A stretch of 64,000 bases of DNA. Origin: Pandoraea bronchicola (lineage in GTDB: Bacteria > Pseudomonadota > Gammaproteobacteria > Burkholderiales > Burkholderiaceae). Under the pieces are notes generated by a model. It made no database searches. It saw only the letters and a list, made by a program, of their open reading frames with translations, and was not told the DNA's origin. Positions 54,204 through 64,000 of this stretch are shown here, in pieces; position 1 is the stretch's first letter, and each line of letters starts with the position of its first letter. The stretch covers positions 124,001 through 188,000 of the forward strand of contig NZ_CABPST010000003.1 in assembly GCF_902459805.1 (NCBI RefSeq). Direction: 5' to 3'. A program made the translations under genes and the position numbers.

Positions 54204-54913
54204 GCGCGCTGCTTGAAGTGAAGGGCCTGAAGGTGGCCTATGGGCATATCGAAGCTGTGAAGGGCGTCGATTTCTCGTTGCGCGAGCACGAGATTACCTC
54301 ACTCGTGGGGGCTAATGGTGCGGGCAAGTCGACGACGCTGTTAGCTTTATCTGGTCTCATCAAAAAGCAGTCTGGTTCGATCCTTTTCGAGGGTGAAGAG
54401 ATTGGTGGCCTGCCGCCCAACAAGATCGTGCAGCGCGGTTTGGTGCAGGTGGCTGAGGGTCGGGCCACGCTCACGACGATGTCGGTGCGCGAGAACCTTG
54501 AGCTTGGTGCGTACACGCGTCGGGACAAGCAAAACGTGAAGCCGGATCTGGACAAGGTGTTGCAGCGTTTTCCGCGATTGGCGGAGCGAATCGACCAGAT
54601 GGCGGGCAATCTGTCGGGTGGTGAGCAGCAGATGTTGGCGATTGGTCGTGCGTTGATGGCGCGTCCGCGTTTGCTTTTGCTGGACGAGCCGTCGATGGGG
54701 TTGGCGCCGATCATCGTGCAGGGGATCTTTAGCACGTTGAAAGAGATCAATGCGGATGGTTTGACGATCTTTCTGGTGGAGCAGAACGTGCGTCAGGCGT
54801 TGAAGATCGCGCAACATGGCTACGTACTGGAAACCGGCAAAGTGGTGTTGGAAGATACGGGCCGTAACCTGCTGGGCAATCCGCGTGTATTGGAGGCGTA
54901 CCTGGGCGGCTGA
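54200..54913 (+). CDS. livF: Branched-chain amino acid ABC ATPase LivF
   Basis: 237 residues. Walker A GANGAGKST, signature LSGGEQQMLAIGRAL, Walker B LLLLDEPSMGLAP and VEQNVRQAL (switch region; the usual His is replaced by Asn in LivF). Coupled to livG by ATGA overlap; last gene of the operon. Confidence 0.96.
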   Translation: MSALLEVKGLKVAYGHIEAVKGVDFSLREHEITSLVGANGAGKSTTLLALSGLIKKQSGSILFEGEEIGGLPPNKIVQRGLVQVAEGRATLTTMSVRENLELGAYTRRDKQNVKPDLDKVLQRFPRLAERIDQMAGNLSGGEQQMLAIGRALMARPRLLLLDEPSMGLAPIIVQGIFSTLKEINADGLTIFLVEQNVRQALKIAQHGYVLETGKVVLEDTGRNLLGNPRVLEAYLGG

Positions 54914-54991
54914 CGGCAAGAAAAGAGAGAAGAGCAATCCCCCCTGAATACAAGGGGCGGAAAAGAACAAGCAGGCGACGTAAATCGTGCG

Positions 54992-55035
54992 GCGTCGACG
55001 GGTTATCTGACGATAGCTGGTCGGCGCTTTTTTTT
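54992..55035 (+). terminator. Terminator of the liv operon
   Basis: GCGTCGAC/GTCGGCGC outer stem with an inner TATC/GATA stem, then eight T. Confidence 0.8.
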
Positions 55036-55108
55036 GTGTGGCGGGTAAAGAAAATGCTGAAGAATCCCGAGGGCGAGGGCCAGGGAGAAGGTCAGGGGAG
55101 AGGGAGGA

Positions 55109-55179
55109 GACGGATCGGGGCCCCTTTCTGCAGCGAGTTGGGTTTATGTCTGAGAGGCGGAAAGGGGCCCCGATCCGTC
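55109..55179. repeat. Long inverted repeat in the gap before the diguanylate cyclase
   Basis: Two perfect 20-base inverted arms (55109-55128 and 55160-55179, beginning GACGGATCGGGG), extended inward by three more pairs, with a 25-base loop. It lies in a purine-rich stretch (55060-55110, G/A runs) of a 350-base gap with no supportable gene. Confidence 0.75.
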
Positions 55180-55386
55180 TGGAGGGAGGTGTTGAGGGGG
55201 GAAGAAAAGACGCGTTAAGCGCGTATCAATGAGATATCAAAGAGGCAAACGGGCAGACAAAAGGCGCATTGGCACAGGGCATGAATTGGTGCATGCTGCG
55301 ACTAAACGGCAGTCGGAAGGATGGCATCTCGGGGTTGGTAAGTTGTGAAGTTTGAAAGGGACTTCGAACGAAAAAAAAGGGATGAC

Positions 55387-56799
<1,413 letters not shown>

Positions 56800-56852
56800 G
56801 CGCCTGACCCGGAGGATCGGTGGAAGCGCGGCGCGCGCGTGCGCGCCGCAAA

Positions 56853-57341
56853 TCAAATCCGTTCGTAGGTCACGAACGCATAGTCGAAGTCGTTCGGCGC
56901 GGGGGAGTGGTGCGTCTCGCGTGCCGTCTCTTGCCATTGGGTATTGGGCAGATCGGGGAAGCGTGCATCGCCTTCGAAGGCCTTGGCAATCTCCGTGACG
57001 ATCACCTTGTCTGCGCTCGCCAGCGATTCCGCGTACAACTGCGCGCCGCCGATCAGGCAGATTTCTTCGACACCTGCGCACAGCCGCATTGCGTCAACGA
57101 GCGAGTTGGCCACTTCGCAGCCATCGATCTTCAGATCGGGGTTGCGCGACACCACGATATTGCGGCGTCCCGGCAGCGGACGGCCGATCGAATCATAGGT
57201 TTTGCGCCCCATGACGACCGGCTTGCCTAGCGTCGTGCGCTTGAAGTGGGCGAGATCTTCCGGCAAACGCCAGGGCAATTGATTGTCGCGCCCGATCACG
57301 CCGTTTTCGGCGCGGGCGACGACCAGCGTCAGAATCGTCAT
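56853..57341 (-). CDS. folA: Dihydrofolate reductase
   Basis: 162 residues; regenerates tetrahydrofolate with [45 protein letters not shown] and [12 protein letters not shown] are the folate, NADPH and hinge motifs. Its start overlaps the thyA stop by 4 bases (ATGA), so the two are coupled: ThyA makes the dihydrofolate that FolA recycles. Confidence 0.97.
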   Translation of the reverse strand: MTILTLVVARAENGVIGRDNQLPWRLPEDLAHFKRTTLGKPVVMGRKTYDSIGRPLPGRRNIVVSRNPDLKIDGCEVANSLVDAMRLCAGVEEICLIGGAQLYAESLASADKVIVTEIAKAFEGDARFPDLPNTQWQETARETHHSPAPNDFDYAFVTYERI

Positions 57342-58132
57342 ACGGCCACCGGCGCTTTGATGTGCGGATGCGCTTCGTACCCGACGATCTGGAAGTCTTC
57401 GAACCGGTAATCGAAAATCGAATCGGGCTTGCGCGCGATCTCGAGCTTCGGCAGCGGGAACGGCTCACGCTCGAGCTGCGTGGCGACCTGCTCCAAATGG
57501 TTGTTGTACAGATGGCAGTCGCCGCCTGTCCACACGAAATCACCGACATCCAGCCCGGTTTGTTGCGCCATCATGTGCGTGAGCAGTGCGTAGCTCGCGA
57601 TATTGAAAGGCACACCGAGGAAGATGTCCGCACTGCGCTGGTAGAGCTGGCACGACAGCTTGCCGTCGGCCACGTAGAACTGGAAGAACGCGTGACACGG
57701 CGGCAGCGCCATGCGGGGAATCTCGCCGACATTCCATGCGGATACGATCAGGCGGCGCGAATCGGGCGTCGTGCGGATTTGGTCAACGAGTTGCGTGATC
57801 TGGTCGATGTGACCGCCGTCGGGCGTCGGCCACGAGCGCCATTGCGCGCCGTAGACCGGGCCGAGTTCACCGTCGGCATTGGCCCATTCGTTCCAGATGG
57901 ATACGCCGTTTTCCTGCAAATAGCGCACGTTCGTGCTGCCCTGCAGAAACCAGAGGAGTTCGTGCACGATGGACTTGATGTGCACCTTCTTGGTCGTGAC
58001 GAGCGGGAATCCTTCCTGCAGGTCGAAGCGCATCTGATAGCCGAACACCGAGCGCGTGCCCGTGCCCGTGCGGTCGGTCTTGTCTGTGCCATGTTCAAGT
58101 ACATGGCGCATGAAGTCGAGGTACTGTTTCAT
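57338..58132 (-). CDS. thyA: Thymidylate synthase
   Basis: 264 residues; methylates dUMP using methylene-tetrahydrofolate. [20 protein letters not shown] binds the phosphate, [14 protein letters not shown] contains the catalytic Cys, and [13 protein letters not shown] and [19 protein letters not shown] close the family pattern. First gene of thyA-folA. Confidence 0.98.
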   Translation of the reverse strand: MKQYLDFMRHVLEHGTDKTDRTGTGTRSVFGYQMRFDLQEGFPLVTTKKVHIKSIVHELLWFLQGSTNVRYLQENGVSIWNEWANADGELGPVYGAQWRSWPTPDGGHIDQITQLVDQIRTTPDSRRLIVSAWNVGEIPRMALPPCHAFFQFYVADGKLSCQLYQRSADIFLGVPFNIASYALLTHMMAQQTGLDVGDFVWTGGDCHLYNNHLEQVATQLEREPFPLPKLEIARKPDSIFDYRFEDFQIVGYEAHPHIKAPVAV

Positions 58133-58191
58133 AGGCCCATCCGTTTTGGCGGATTTTACCAGCCTCTGAGTGACGGTGCGCTGCCGGCGCG

Positions 58192-59301
58192 TCAGACCGC
58201 GCTGGCGCTGGCCGCGAACGCCACCGGATGTCCCACCGTCAGGCGCAGCCCCACGCGCTCACCGGCTTCGTGGGTCAACTCGCCGTCCACGCGGGCAATC
58301 ACCTCACGGCCCGAGGCCAGACGCAGCGTGTAGAGCTGATCAGCACCACGGAACGCACGCCTCACGAGCGTGGCTTCGAACGGACTGGCGGGGTCGTGCG
58401 CAATGTCATCCGCTCGCAGCAGAACGTCGACGTTCACCGGATAGGCGTCTTTCACGGCGGCGCGCAGCAACTTGTCAGCCAGTGCTGGCGAGACGGAAAT
58501 TTCCCCGAGTTCGAGCGAGATGCCGCCGCCATCGGCATTGCCCCGGAACGTGCCCGGAATCAGCGTGCCGCGCCCGATGAAATCCGCCACCGCACGATTG
58601 GCTGGCGTGCGCCACAACTCTCGCGCGGGCGACCACTGGGCAATCGCACCCGCGTGCATGACCCCGATGCGATCGGCCATCGCAAAGGCTTCGTGCTGAT
58701 CGTGCGTGACGAGAATCGCTGTCGCGCCGCTCGCCCGGATGATCTCGCGCACCTCCACGGCCAGACGCTCACGCAGTTCGAGATCGAGGTTCGAAAAGGG
58801 CTCGTCGAGCAGCAGCAGGGCCGGTGAGGGGGCCAGCGCGCGCGCGAGTGCCACGCGTTGCTGCTGGCCCCCCGAGAGTTCGTGCGGGTACTTTCGCAAC
58901 GCCCCCGCCAGACCGACTCGTTCGGCGAGCCTCTCCACCCGGTCCCGACGCTCGGCTCGCGTCATGCGCCCGAGGCCAAAACCGATGTTCCGGGCGACAT
59001 CCAGATGCGGAAACAGCGCGTAATCCTGAAACACCACGCCCACGTGACGGCGCTCGGGCGGCTCGCTTAACTGCGCGTTGGCGACCTCATGACCGTCGAG
59101 CACGATACGCCCGCCTGCCAGCGGCTCGAAGCCGCACACGGCGCGCAGCACCGTCGTCTTGCCGCAGCCGGACGGGCCGAGCAGGCAGCCGATCTCGCCG
59201 CGTGCGAGCGATAACGACAGGTCACGAACGGCCGTGTGGACTTGGCCGGCCGCGTCGTAATTCACGGAGATATGGTCGAGCAGCAGATAAGGCAGGGGCA
59301 T
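58192..59301 (-). CDS. fbpC: ABC transporter ATPase, Fe3+ type (FbpC-like)
   Basis: 369 residues. Walker [17 protein letters not shown], signature [15 protein letters not shown], Walker [13 protein letters not shown] and switch [13 protein letters not shown]-terminal TOBE-like domain (residues 240-369) follows, as in FbpC/PotA. It couples to the permease encoded divergently at 59573. The Fe3+ assignment rests on family resemblance; spermidine or thiamine importers are relatives. Confidence 0.85.
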   Translation of the reverse strand: MPLPYLLLDHISVNYDAAGQVHTAVRDLSLSLARGEIGCLLGPSGCGKTTVLRAVCGFEPLAGGRIVLDGHEVANAQLSEPPERRHVGVVFQDYALFPHLDVARNIGFGLGRMTRAERRDRVERLAERVGLAGALRKYPHELSGGQQQRVALARALAPSPALLLLDEPFSNLDLELRERLAVEVREIIRASGATAILVTHDQHEAFAMADRIGVMHAGAIAQWSPARELWRTPANRAVADFIGRGTLIPGTFRGNADGGGISLELGEISVSPALADKLLRAAVKDAYPVNVDVLLRADDIAHDPASPFEATLVRRAFRGADQLYTLRLASGREVIARVDGELTHEAGERVGLRLTVGHPVAFAASASAV

Positions 59302-59429
59302 CGGCGTGCAGTAGCGTGTGTCGACGCAAGCGCGTCAACGGAGAGAGCAACGAAGGCGAGTCGGGGGCTTTGCCCGGCGGCCGGGCACTTTCTGGTGCCG
59401 GCCGCGTCAGAGTCCCAATCGCGAATGCG

Positions 59430-59435
59430 TATAAT
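59430..59435 (+). promoter_or_regulatory. -10 element candidate for fbpB
   Basis: TATAAT on the plus strand, 138 bases before the permease gene, without a clear -35 at standard spacing. No convincing Fur box was seen in 59302-59572. Confidence 0.35.
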
Positions 59436-59572
59436 TTACAACGTTTTAGACCGGTGAATGTCTGCCGGTTCCCTGCGGCGAAGCGAGGCGCACGGCGACG
59501 GGCCGTCGCTGGCGTGCTTGCCCGCCGCACCTGATCGTCCACCCATTCACCGATACCCCTCACGGTTTGCCG

Positions 59573-61363
59573 ATGTCATCGACGCCTCCGTCACGCGCCG
59601 CCACTGATTCTTTTTCCGTCGATGCTTCGACCGGGCCGAACGATCCGATCGGCGGCCGGGTCACGTCCGCTGCGCTGGCTGGGACGGCACCGGCACCATC
59701 ACCCGGCCGTGGGCCTTACGTCGCCCGCCGCGGGCAAGCCGGCCGGCGCTCCGGCGTGTGGGCGTGGCGGCTGGTGGCGTGGGTTCCCGCCCTGATCGTT
59801 CTCGTGCCGATGTTCGGCATCGTGGCGGCGCTGGGCGCGGGAGACGCACACACGCGCGCTATCCTCGTCCACATGCTCGATACGGTGCTGCCCGAGTACG
59901 TACTCAATTCGCTGCGTATCTCGCTGGCGGTGAGTGCCGGCGTGCTCGCCATGGGCGTGGCGAGTGCCTGGCTGGTGGTGCACTACGCGTTTCCCGGACG
60001 GCGCCTGCTCGAGTGGGCGCTGATCCTGCCGCTTGCGATGCCTGCATACGTCACCGCCTACGCGTACACCGACTTCCTCCAGTTCGCCGGCCCCGTGCAG
60101 AGTGCCTTGCGCACGCTGCTCGCGGTCGAGCGCGTCGCGTGGTTTCCCGAAATGCGCTCGTGGTACGGGGCGGCGTGGGTCTTCACCGGGGCGTTCTACC
60201 CCTACGTCTATTTGCTCGCGCGCACGGCATTTCTGGAGCACAGTCAGCGCTTTTTCGAAGCGGCGCGCACGCTCGGGTGTACGCCCATGCAAGCGTTTGT
60301 GCGCGTGGCGTTACCGCTGGCGCGACCCGCCTTGGTCGCGGGCGTGGCGCTCGTGCTTATGGAGACCCTCGCCGACTACGGGGCGGTCGCCTACTTCGGG
60401 GTGCCCACGTTTACGACTGGCATCTACCGTGCCTGGCTGTCGATGGGCGACCGGGTGGCGGCGGCGCAACTCTCTGCGTGTCTGCTGTTGGCTGTGCTCG
60501 TCTTGTTGATTGCGGAAGCCCGTAGCCGGGCGCGACTGCGCTATTACGGGGCACCGGGACGGGCACCGACGACATCACGACGGACCCGTCTGCAAGGCGC
60601 ACACGCGGTGCTGGCGACGCTCGCCTGTACGGTGCCGCTCATCATCGGCTTCGTGCTGCCGGCACTCATCATGCTGCGGCTGGCGGTCTCCGAACTGGAT
60701 CAGGTGCCTTGGCCCCGTTATGGCGAATGGGTCTACAACACCGTGCGCCTGGCGGCCGCGGCGGCGCTTGTAGCGAGCGCCGCGGCCGTTGTGCTCGGTT
60801 ATGCCCAGCGACTGGCGCCGGGACGCGTGACCCGCGTCGCCGTGCGCCTCGTGGGCGTGGGCTACGCGATCCCGGGGGCGGTCATTGCCTTGGGTATTCT
60901 CACGCCCGTGCTGCATCTGGACACCTGGCTGGGCAACGCATTCGGGGCCGATGGGCTGGTGCTGGCGGGTACCAGCGGCGTGCTGATCTATGCCTATGTC
61001 GTACGGTTTCTGCCGGCGGCACTGCAAAGTGTGGACGCCGGTTTCGCCCGCATCGCCCCCAATCTTGACGCCAGCGCCCGCAGCCTCGGCGTGGGCGGCT
61101 GGTCGATGTTGCGCCGGGTGCATCTGCCGCTACTGCGCGGCAGTGTGCTGACGGCGGCATTGCTAGTGTTCGTTGACGTCATGAAGGAACTCCCCGCCAC
61201 GCTCGCGCTGCGGCCGTTCAACATGGACACGCTGGCGGTCGTCACCAGTCATCTTGCGGCCGACGAGCGCCTCGCCGAGGCCGCCGTGCCCGCCCTGACG
61301 CTCGTGCTCGTGGGCCTGCTTCCGGTGCTGGTGCTTGCTCGGGCCATTGCGCGGCGCGCCTGA
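59573..61363 (+). CDS. fbpB: ABC transporter permease, fused two-domain Fe3+ type (FbpB-like)
   Basis: 596 residues, about 12 helices in two BPD permease halves. A 60-residue polar Ser/Pro/Gly-rich N-terminus precedes the first helix. Coupling loops lie at EAARTLGCTPMQAFVRVALP (first half) and ASARSLGVGGWSMLRRVHLP (second half). DYGAVAYFGVPTFTTGIYRA and VMKELPATLALRPFNMDTLA are typical of iron and thiamine FbpB/ThiP permeases. ATG 59573 is chosen over TTG 59567. The binding protein gene is not adjacent. Confidence 0.87.
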   Translation: MSSTPPSRAATDSFSVDASTGPNDPIGGRVTSAALAGTAPAPSPGRGPYVARRGQAGRRSGVWAWRLVAWVPALIVLVPMFGIVAALGAGDAHTRAILVHMLDTVLPEYVLNSLRISLAVSAGVLAMGVASAWLVVHYAFPGRRLLEWALILPLAMPAYVTAYAYTDFLQFAGPVQSALRTLLAVERVAWFPEMRSWYGAAWVFTGAFYPYVYLLARTAFLEHSQRFFEAARTLGCTPMQAFVRVALPLARPALVAGVALVLMETLADYGAVAYFGVPTFTTGIYRAWLSMGDRVAAAQLSACLLLAVLVLLIAEARSRARLRYYGAPGRAPTTSRRTRLQGAHAVLATLACTVPLIIGFVLPALIMLRLAVSELDQVPWPRYGEWVYNTVRLAAAAALVASAAAVVLGYAQRLAPGRVTRVAVRLVGVGYAIPGAVIALGILTPVLHLDTWLGNAFGADGLVLAGTSGVLIYAYVVRFLPAALQSVDAGFARIAPNLDASARSLGVGGWSMLRRVHLPLLRGSVLTAALLVFVDVMKELPATLALRPFNMDTLAVVTSHLAADERLAEAAVPALTLVLVGLLPVLVLARAIARRA

Positions 61364-61921
61364 ACGCGCACGACAGACCGCCGGCCGCGTTATCTCTTGA
61401 AATGTTTGGTGGTTGCCGCCCCGATAGCGCCGCACTATAGTCAAATCAGACCCGGCAACGAAACCGGGATGATTGAGCGTCAACAAAATGATTGCGATCG
61501 TCATTTGCAAATGTTGGCTGTTCATGGCCTTGGCGTCGGCACCCCCGCCTGACGTATCGTTCGACGCGGCAGACGGCGGCTGGAGTGCCGTTCTGTTAGC
61601 GGGAGCGATGCGCTAGCAGTTGTCCTGGGAGGGGCCGGCGCAGGCAGTGAAGACGGACGCCCGGTGTCCGATGGCAGCGTGCAACCTGTCGGCTTGAAGT
61701 CGGTTTCGTGTCGTTCGACGCCTGATGCGTTCTCCCCCCTGAGTCGTCGAACTACCGTTTTCCCCGATTTCGCACTCGCCGCCGCGCTTTCATGATGCTT
61801 TGCGAGCGTTTGTTTGTCGGTTCGGTGTTGTTTTCCTGTGTCGTGAGGGGCGGTCGCGAGTGGCATTTTTGCCACGTGCACCGCAAAATCGCTGTCAATG
61901 CAGTGCCTTCGGGAGATGGGC
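61364..61921. other. 558-base region without a supportable gene
   Basis: Contains an AAATGA-N9-TCATTT dyad at 61486-61506, faintly like a metalloregulator site, and a 42-codon frame at 61489 without a ribosome site, which I do not call. Otherwise only promoter space for the LysR gene. Confidence 0.4.
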
Positions 61922-62845
61922 ATGGCGCTATGGCGGATCGATCTTGTCTCGTTGCGACTATTCGTCGCCGTTTGCGAAGAGAGCAGTATTGCCCGCGCGG
62001 CCGAGCGCGAATTCATCGCGCCGTCGGCCGTCAGCAAGCGTATCAACGACCTCGAGTCACTCGTCGGTTCGGCACTCCTGCAGCGGCACAAGTGGGGGGT
62101 GCGGGCTACCCCGGCAGGCGAAGCCTTACTGCATCACGCGCGCAATGTGCTGCGCAGTCTCGAAAAGATGCAGGGCGACCTGTCCGAGTACACCAGTGGC
62201 GTACGCGGCCACATCCGCATCTTCGCCAACGTTTCCTCCATCGTCGAAACACTGCCCGATGAACTCGGGGCTTTCCTGCGTCGCCATGACGGAGTGAAGG
62301 TCGACCTCGAAGAGCACACCAGCGCGCAGGTTGTGCGCGGTGTGGCGGATGGCGCCACGGACATCGGCATCTGCTGGGATGCCGTCGACACCCGTGACGT
62401 CGAAGTCTTTCCCTACCGCAACGACCAGATTGTGGCCGTGCTTCACCGTGAACACCCGCTTGCCTGCGCAGAGCAGCTCGGGTTCGTCGAAACACTCGAT
62501 TTCGATCATGTCGGTGTGCATCCGGACAGCGCCATGTACACCGTGCTGCGGCGGCTGGCCGCCGAGCAGGGCAAGACTGTCAAATTCCGCATCCATGTCT
62601 CGACGTTCGAAGCCGTATGCCGCATGGTGCGGGCCAATCTCGGGCTGGCGGTGGCGCCACGCGAGGCTGTCGGCATCTATTCGCAGGTGACGGACGGGGA
62701 GGCGCTGCGCATCGTGCCGCTCACCGATCCGTGGGCACAGCGGCGTCTGATTGTATGCGTGCGCCGCTACGACGCCTTGCCTGTGGCGTCGCGCATGCTG
62801 GTCGACCATTTGTGCGCACGTAACGTAACAGGGGGTAACGCATGA
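61922..62845 (+). CDS. LysR-family regulator
   Basis: 307 residues. HTH residues 5-65: DLVSLRLFVAVCEESSIARA, then FIAPSAVSKRINDLE. The effector domain has RGHIRIFANVSSIVETLPDE, GVADGATDIGICWDAVDTRD and NLGLAVAPREAVGIY. ATG 61922 has GGGAG eight bases upstream; ATGs at 61898 and 61916 are less well placed. It lies 161 bases before the ABC binding-protein gene on the same strand and may regulate it. Effector unknown. Confidence 0.9.
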   Translation: MALWRIDLVSLRLFVAVCEESSIARAAEREFIAPSAVSKRINDLESLVGSALLQRHKWGVRATPAGEALLHHARNVLRSLEKMQGDLSEYTSGVRGHIRIFANVSSIVETLPDELGAFLRRHDGVKVDLEEHTSAQVVRGVADGATDIGICWDAVDTRDVEVFPYRNDQIVAVLHREHPLACAEQLGFVETLDFDHVGVHPDSAMYTVLRRLAAEQGKTVKFRIHVSTFEAVCRMVRANLGLAVAPREAVGIYSQVTDGEALRIVPLTDPWAQRRLIVCVRRYDALPVASRMLVDHLCARNVTGGNA

Positions 62846-63006
62846 TGCGTTGTGAGGCAGGAAGCATCGTGATCGGCGATGTCTGGCATGCCGAAACACA
62901 ACTTGTCGCGGCACCGGGGGCAGCGGATGCTTTGGGGGCCGATAGCGATTCCGGCCGGCGAGCCGGAGCGCGCCTGTGTCCCGCACAGTGCGGGAGGAGA
63001 CACGCG

Positions 63007-64000
63007 ATGACACATGCTGAAGCGCGCCGTGTGCGCGATGCCGTGGGACGTCTGGTCCTCGTTCTCACGTTGATTGCGCTGGGTCTCGTGGCATTGAGCC
63101 TGAGCGCCGGGGCGTCTGCCGCGCCCGCGCAGCCGCTTGAAAAGCCAAAGATCACGATTGCCGTGGGCGGGAAGCCGGGCCTCTATTACCTGCCGCTGAC
63201 CATCGCCGAGCAACTGGGCTACTTCAAGGACGAAGGCCTTGATGTCACCATCGACGACTTCGCTGGTGGCTCGAAGGCGCTGCAGGCGGTTGTCGGCGGA
63301 AGCGCGGATGTGGGCACCGGCGCATTCGAGCACACGCTGCTGATGCAGACCAAAGGGCTGACCTATCAGTCGTTTGCGGTGCTGGGCGCCGCACCGCAAC
63401 TGGTGCTCGGTGTGGTGAAGGCCAAGGCCGGCGAGGTCAAGTCGGTCAAGGATCTGAAGGGTATGCGCATCGGCGTGAGTGCGCCGGGGTCGAGCACGCA
63501 CATGCTGGTGAACGTGGCCCTTGCGAAAGTGGGGCTCAAGCCGAGCGACGTGTCCATTGTCGGCGTCGGAAGCAATGCGACGGTGGTCGCCGCCGCGCGC
63601 GGCGGACAGGTCGATGCGGTCTCCAACGTTGATCCGATGATGACGTTGCTGCAGGAGTCGGGCGACCTCAAGGTGCTCGTCGATACGCGTACGCAGGCGG
63701 GCACCCGAGCCATGTTCGGCGGGCCGATGCCGGCGGCCGTGATGTATGCGCCGCAGAGCTTCATTCAGAAGAACCCGAGGACGGTGCAGGCCCTGGCCAA
63801 CGCTATCGTGCGGGCCGACAAATGGCTCCAGCGCGCCTCTGCCGCCGATCTCCTGAAGACGGTGCCAGAGCCCTATCTACTGGGGGACAAGACGCTTTAT
63901 CTGAAAGCCTTCGCCAACTGCCGCGAGGCATTTTCGCCGGATGGCATGATGCCCGCCGACGGTCCTGCCACGGCATTGAAGGCACTCGCTTCGTTCACAC
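63007..64000 (+). CDS. ABC transporter substrate-binding protein, nitrate/sulfonate/taurine (NMT1/SsuA) type, 3' end outside window
   Basis: 331 residues visible. An N-terminal signal (RLVLVLTLIALGLVALSLSA, cleavage near ASAAPA) precedes KITIAVGGKPGLYYLPLTIA, EQLGYFKDEGLDVTIDDFAG and GSKALQAVVGGSADVGTGAF, the SsuA/NMT1 pattern, and KDLKGMRIGVSAPGSSTHML. GGAGGAGA lies seven bases before ATG 63007, although the frame stays open to 62842. Permease and ATPase genes are presumably downstream. Ligand cannot be told from sequence. Confidence 0.9.
   Translation, partial: MTHAEARRVRDAVGRLVLVLTLIALGLVALSLSAGASAAPAQPLEKPKITIAVGGKPGLYYLPLTIAEQLGYFKDEGLDVTIDDFAGGSKALQAVVGGSADVGTGAFEHTLLMQTKGLTYQSFAVLGAAPQLVLGVVKAKAGEVKSVKDLKGMRIGVSAPGSSTHMLVNVALAKVGLKPSDVSIVGVGSNATVVAAARGGQVDAVSNVDPMMTLLQESGDLKVLVDTRTQAGTRAMFGGPMPAAVMYAPQSFIQKNPRTVQALANAIVRADKWLQRASAADLLKTVPEPYLLGDKTLYLKAFANCREAFSPDGMMPADGPATALKALASFT

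Noticed and set aside
61489-61617. A 42-codon plus-strand frame with a short hydrophobic start
   Set aside because: No ribosome site and no recognisable features.

Overview
The window looks like chromosomal DNA of a high-GC betaproteobacterium of the family Burkholderiaceae, with Pandoraea as my best guess. The grounds are the Burkholderia-type porin, the block rpsP-rimM-trmD-rplS-nudix-cobD-like-rsgA-M48 protease-orn-mog-darP-pmbA, strong GC bias at third codon positions, and a one-piece tmRNA whose decoded tag is ANDNSYALAA. The genus is inferred, not proven.

Left part, 1-16,500: catabolic and transport genes. A class 1B-type dihydroorotate dehydrogenase (catalytic PyrD cut by the window edge, plus a PyrK-like iron-sulfur flavoprotein), an aromatic-acid-type MFS importer, a small unknown protein and a porin form a leftward module, with an XRE-type regulator divergent. 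Four copies of a dyad GTCTA-N6-TAGAC (one perfect, three with changes) lie in its promoter regions and suggest a local regulon. An orphan effector-like gene, a three-subunit membrane gluconate/alcohol dehydrogenase (small Tat subunit, GMC flavoprotein, tri-haem cytochrome c), two further transporters (an MFS carrier and a LysE-type exporter), a LysR regulator and a periplasmic choloylglycine-hydrolase-like amidase follow.

Accessory region, about 16,550-20,650: a small AT-richer island abutting the 3' end of ssrA. Its left half is a decayed P2-like prophage: a 19-codon stub of a tail sheath gene, the C-terminal piece of a DNA methyltransferase, several small phage-like genes and a LexA-type box. 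Its right half carries two cargo genes, an NYN-domain putative nuclease and a TIR-domain protein, which together are a candidate anti-phage or nucleotide-signalling pair. A promoter, a 28-codon upstream ORF and a terminator-like hairpin precede the NYN gene.

Middle part, 20,650-39,800: ssrA, a very large AsmA-like DUF748 envelope protein, gph, ubiG, an RND efflux pump pair, an alanine catabolic locus (ald, dadA, Lrp-type regulator), a radical SAM protein preceded by a second LexA-type box, and a run of housekeeping and envelope genes (DUF2520, TM2, META/DUF4377 lipoprotein, PQQ-type sugar dehydrogenase).

Right part, 39,800-64,000: the ribosomal protein/tRNA modification operon rpsP-rimM-trmD-rplS, conserved housekeeping genes, a five-gene branched-chain amino acid ABC operon with an elaborate structured leader, a membrane diguanylate cyclase preceded by a long inverted repeat, folA-thyA, a divergent fbpC/fbpB iron-type ABC pair without its binding protein, a LysR regulator and the start of a nitrate/sulfonate-type ABC binding protein that runs off the window. 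I saw no insertion sequence, tRNA gene or CRISPR array, and no rRNA.
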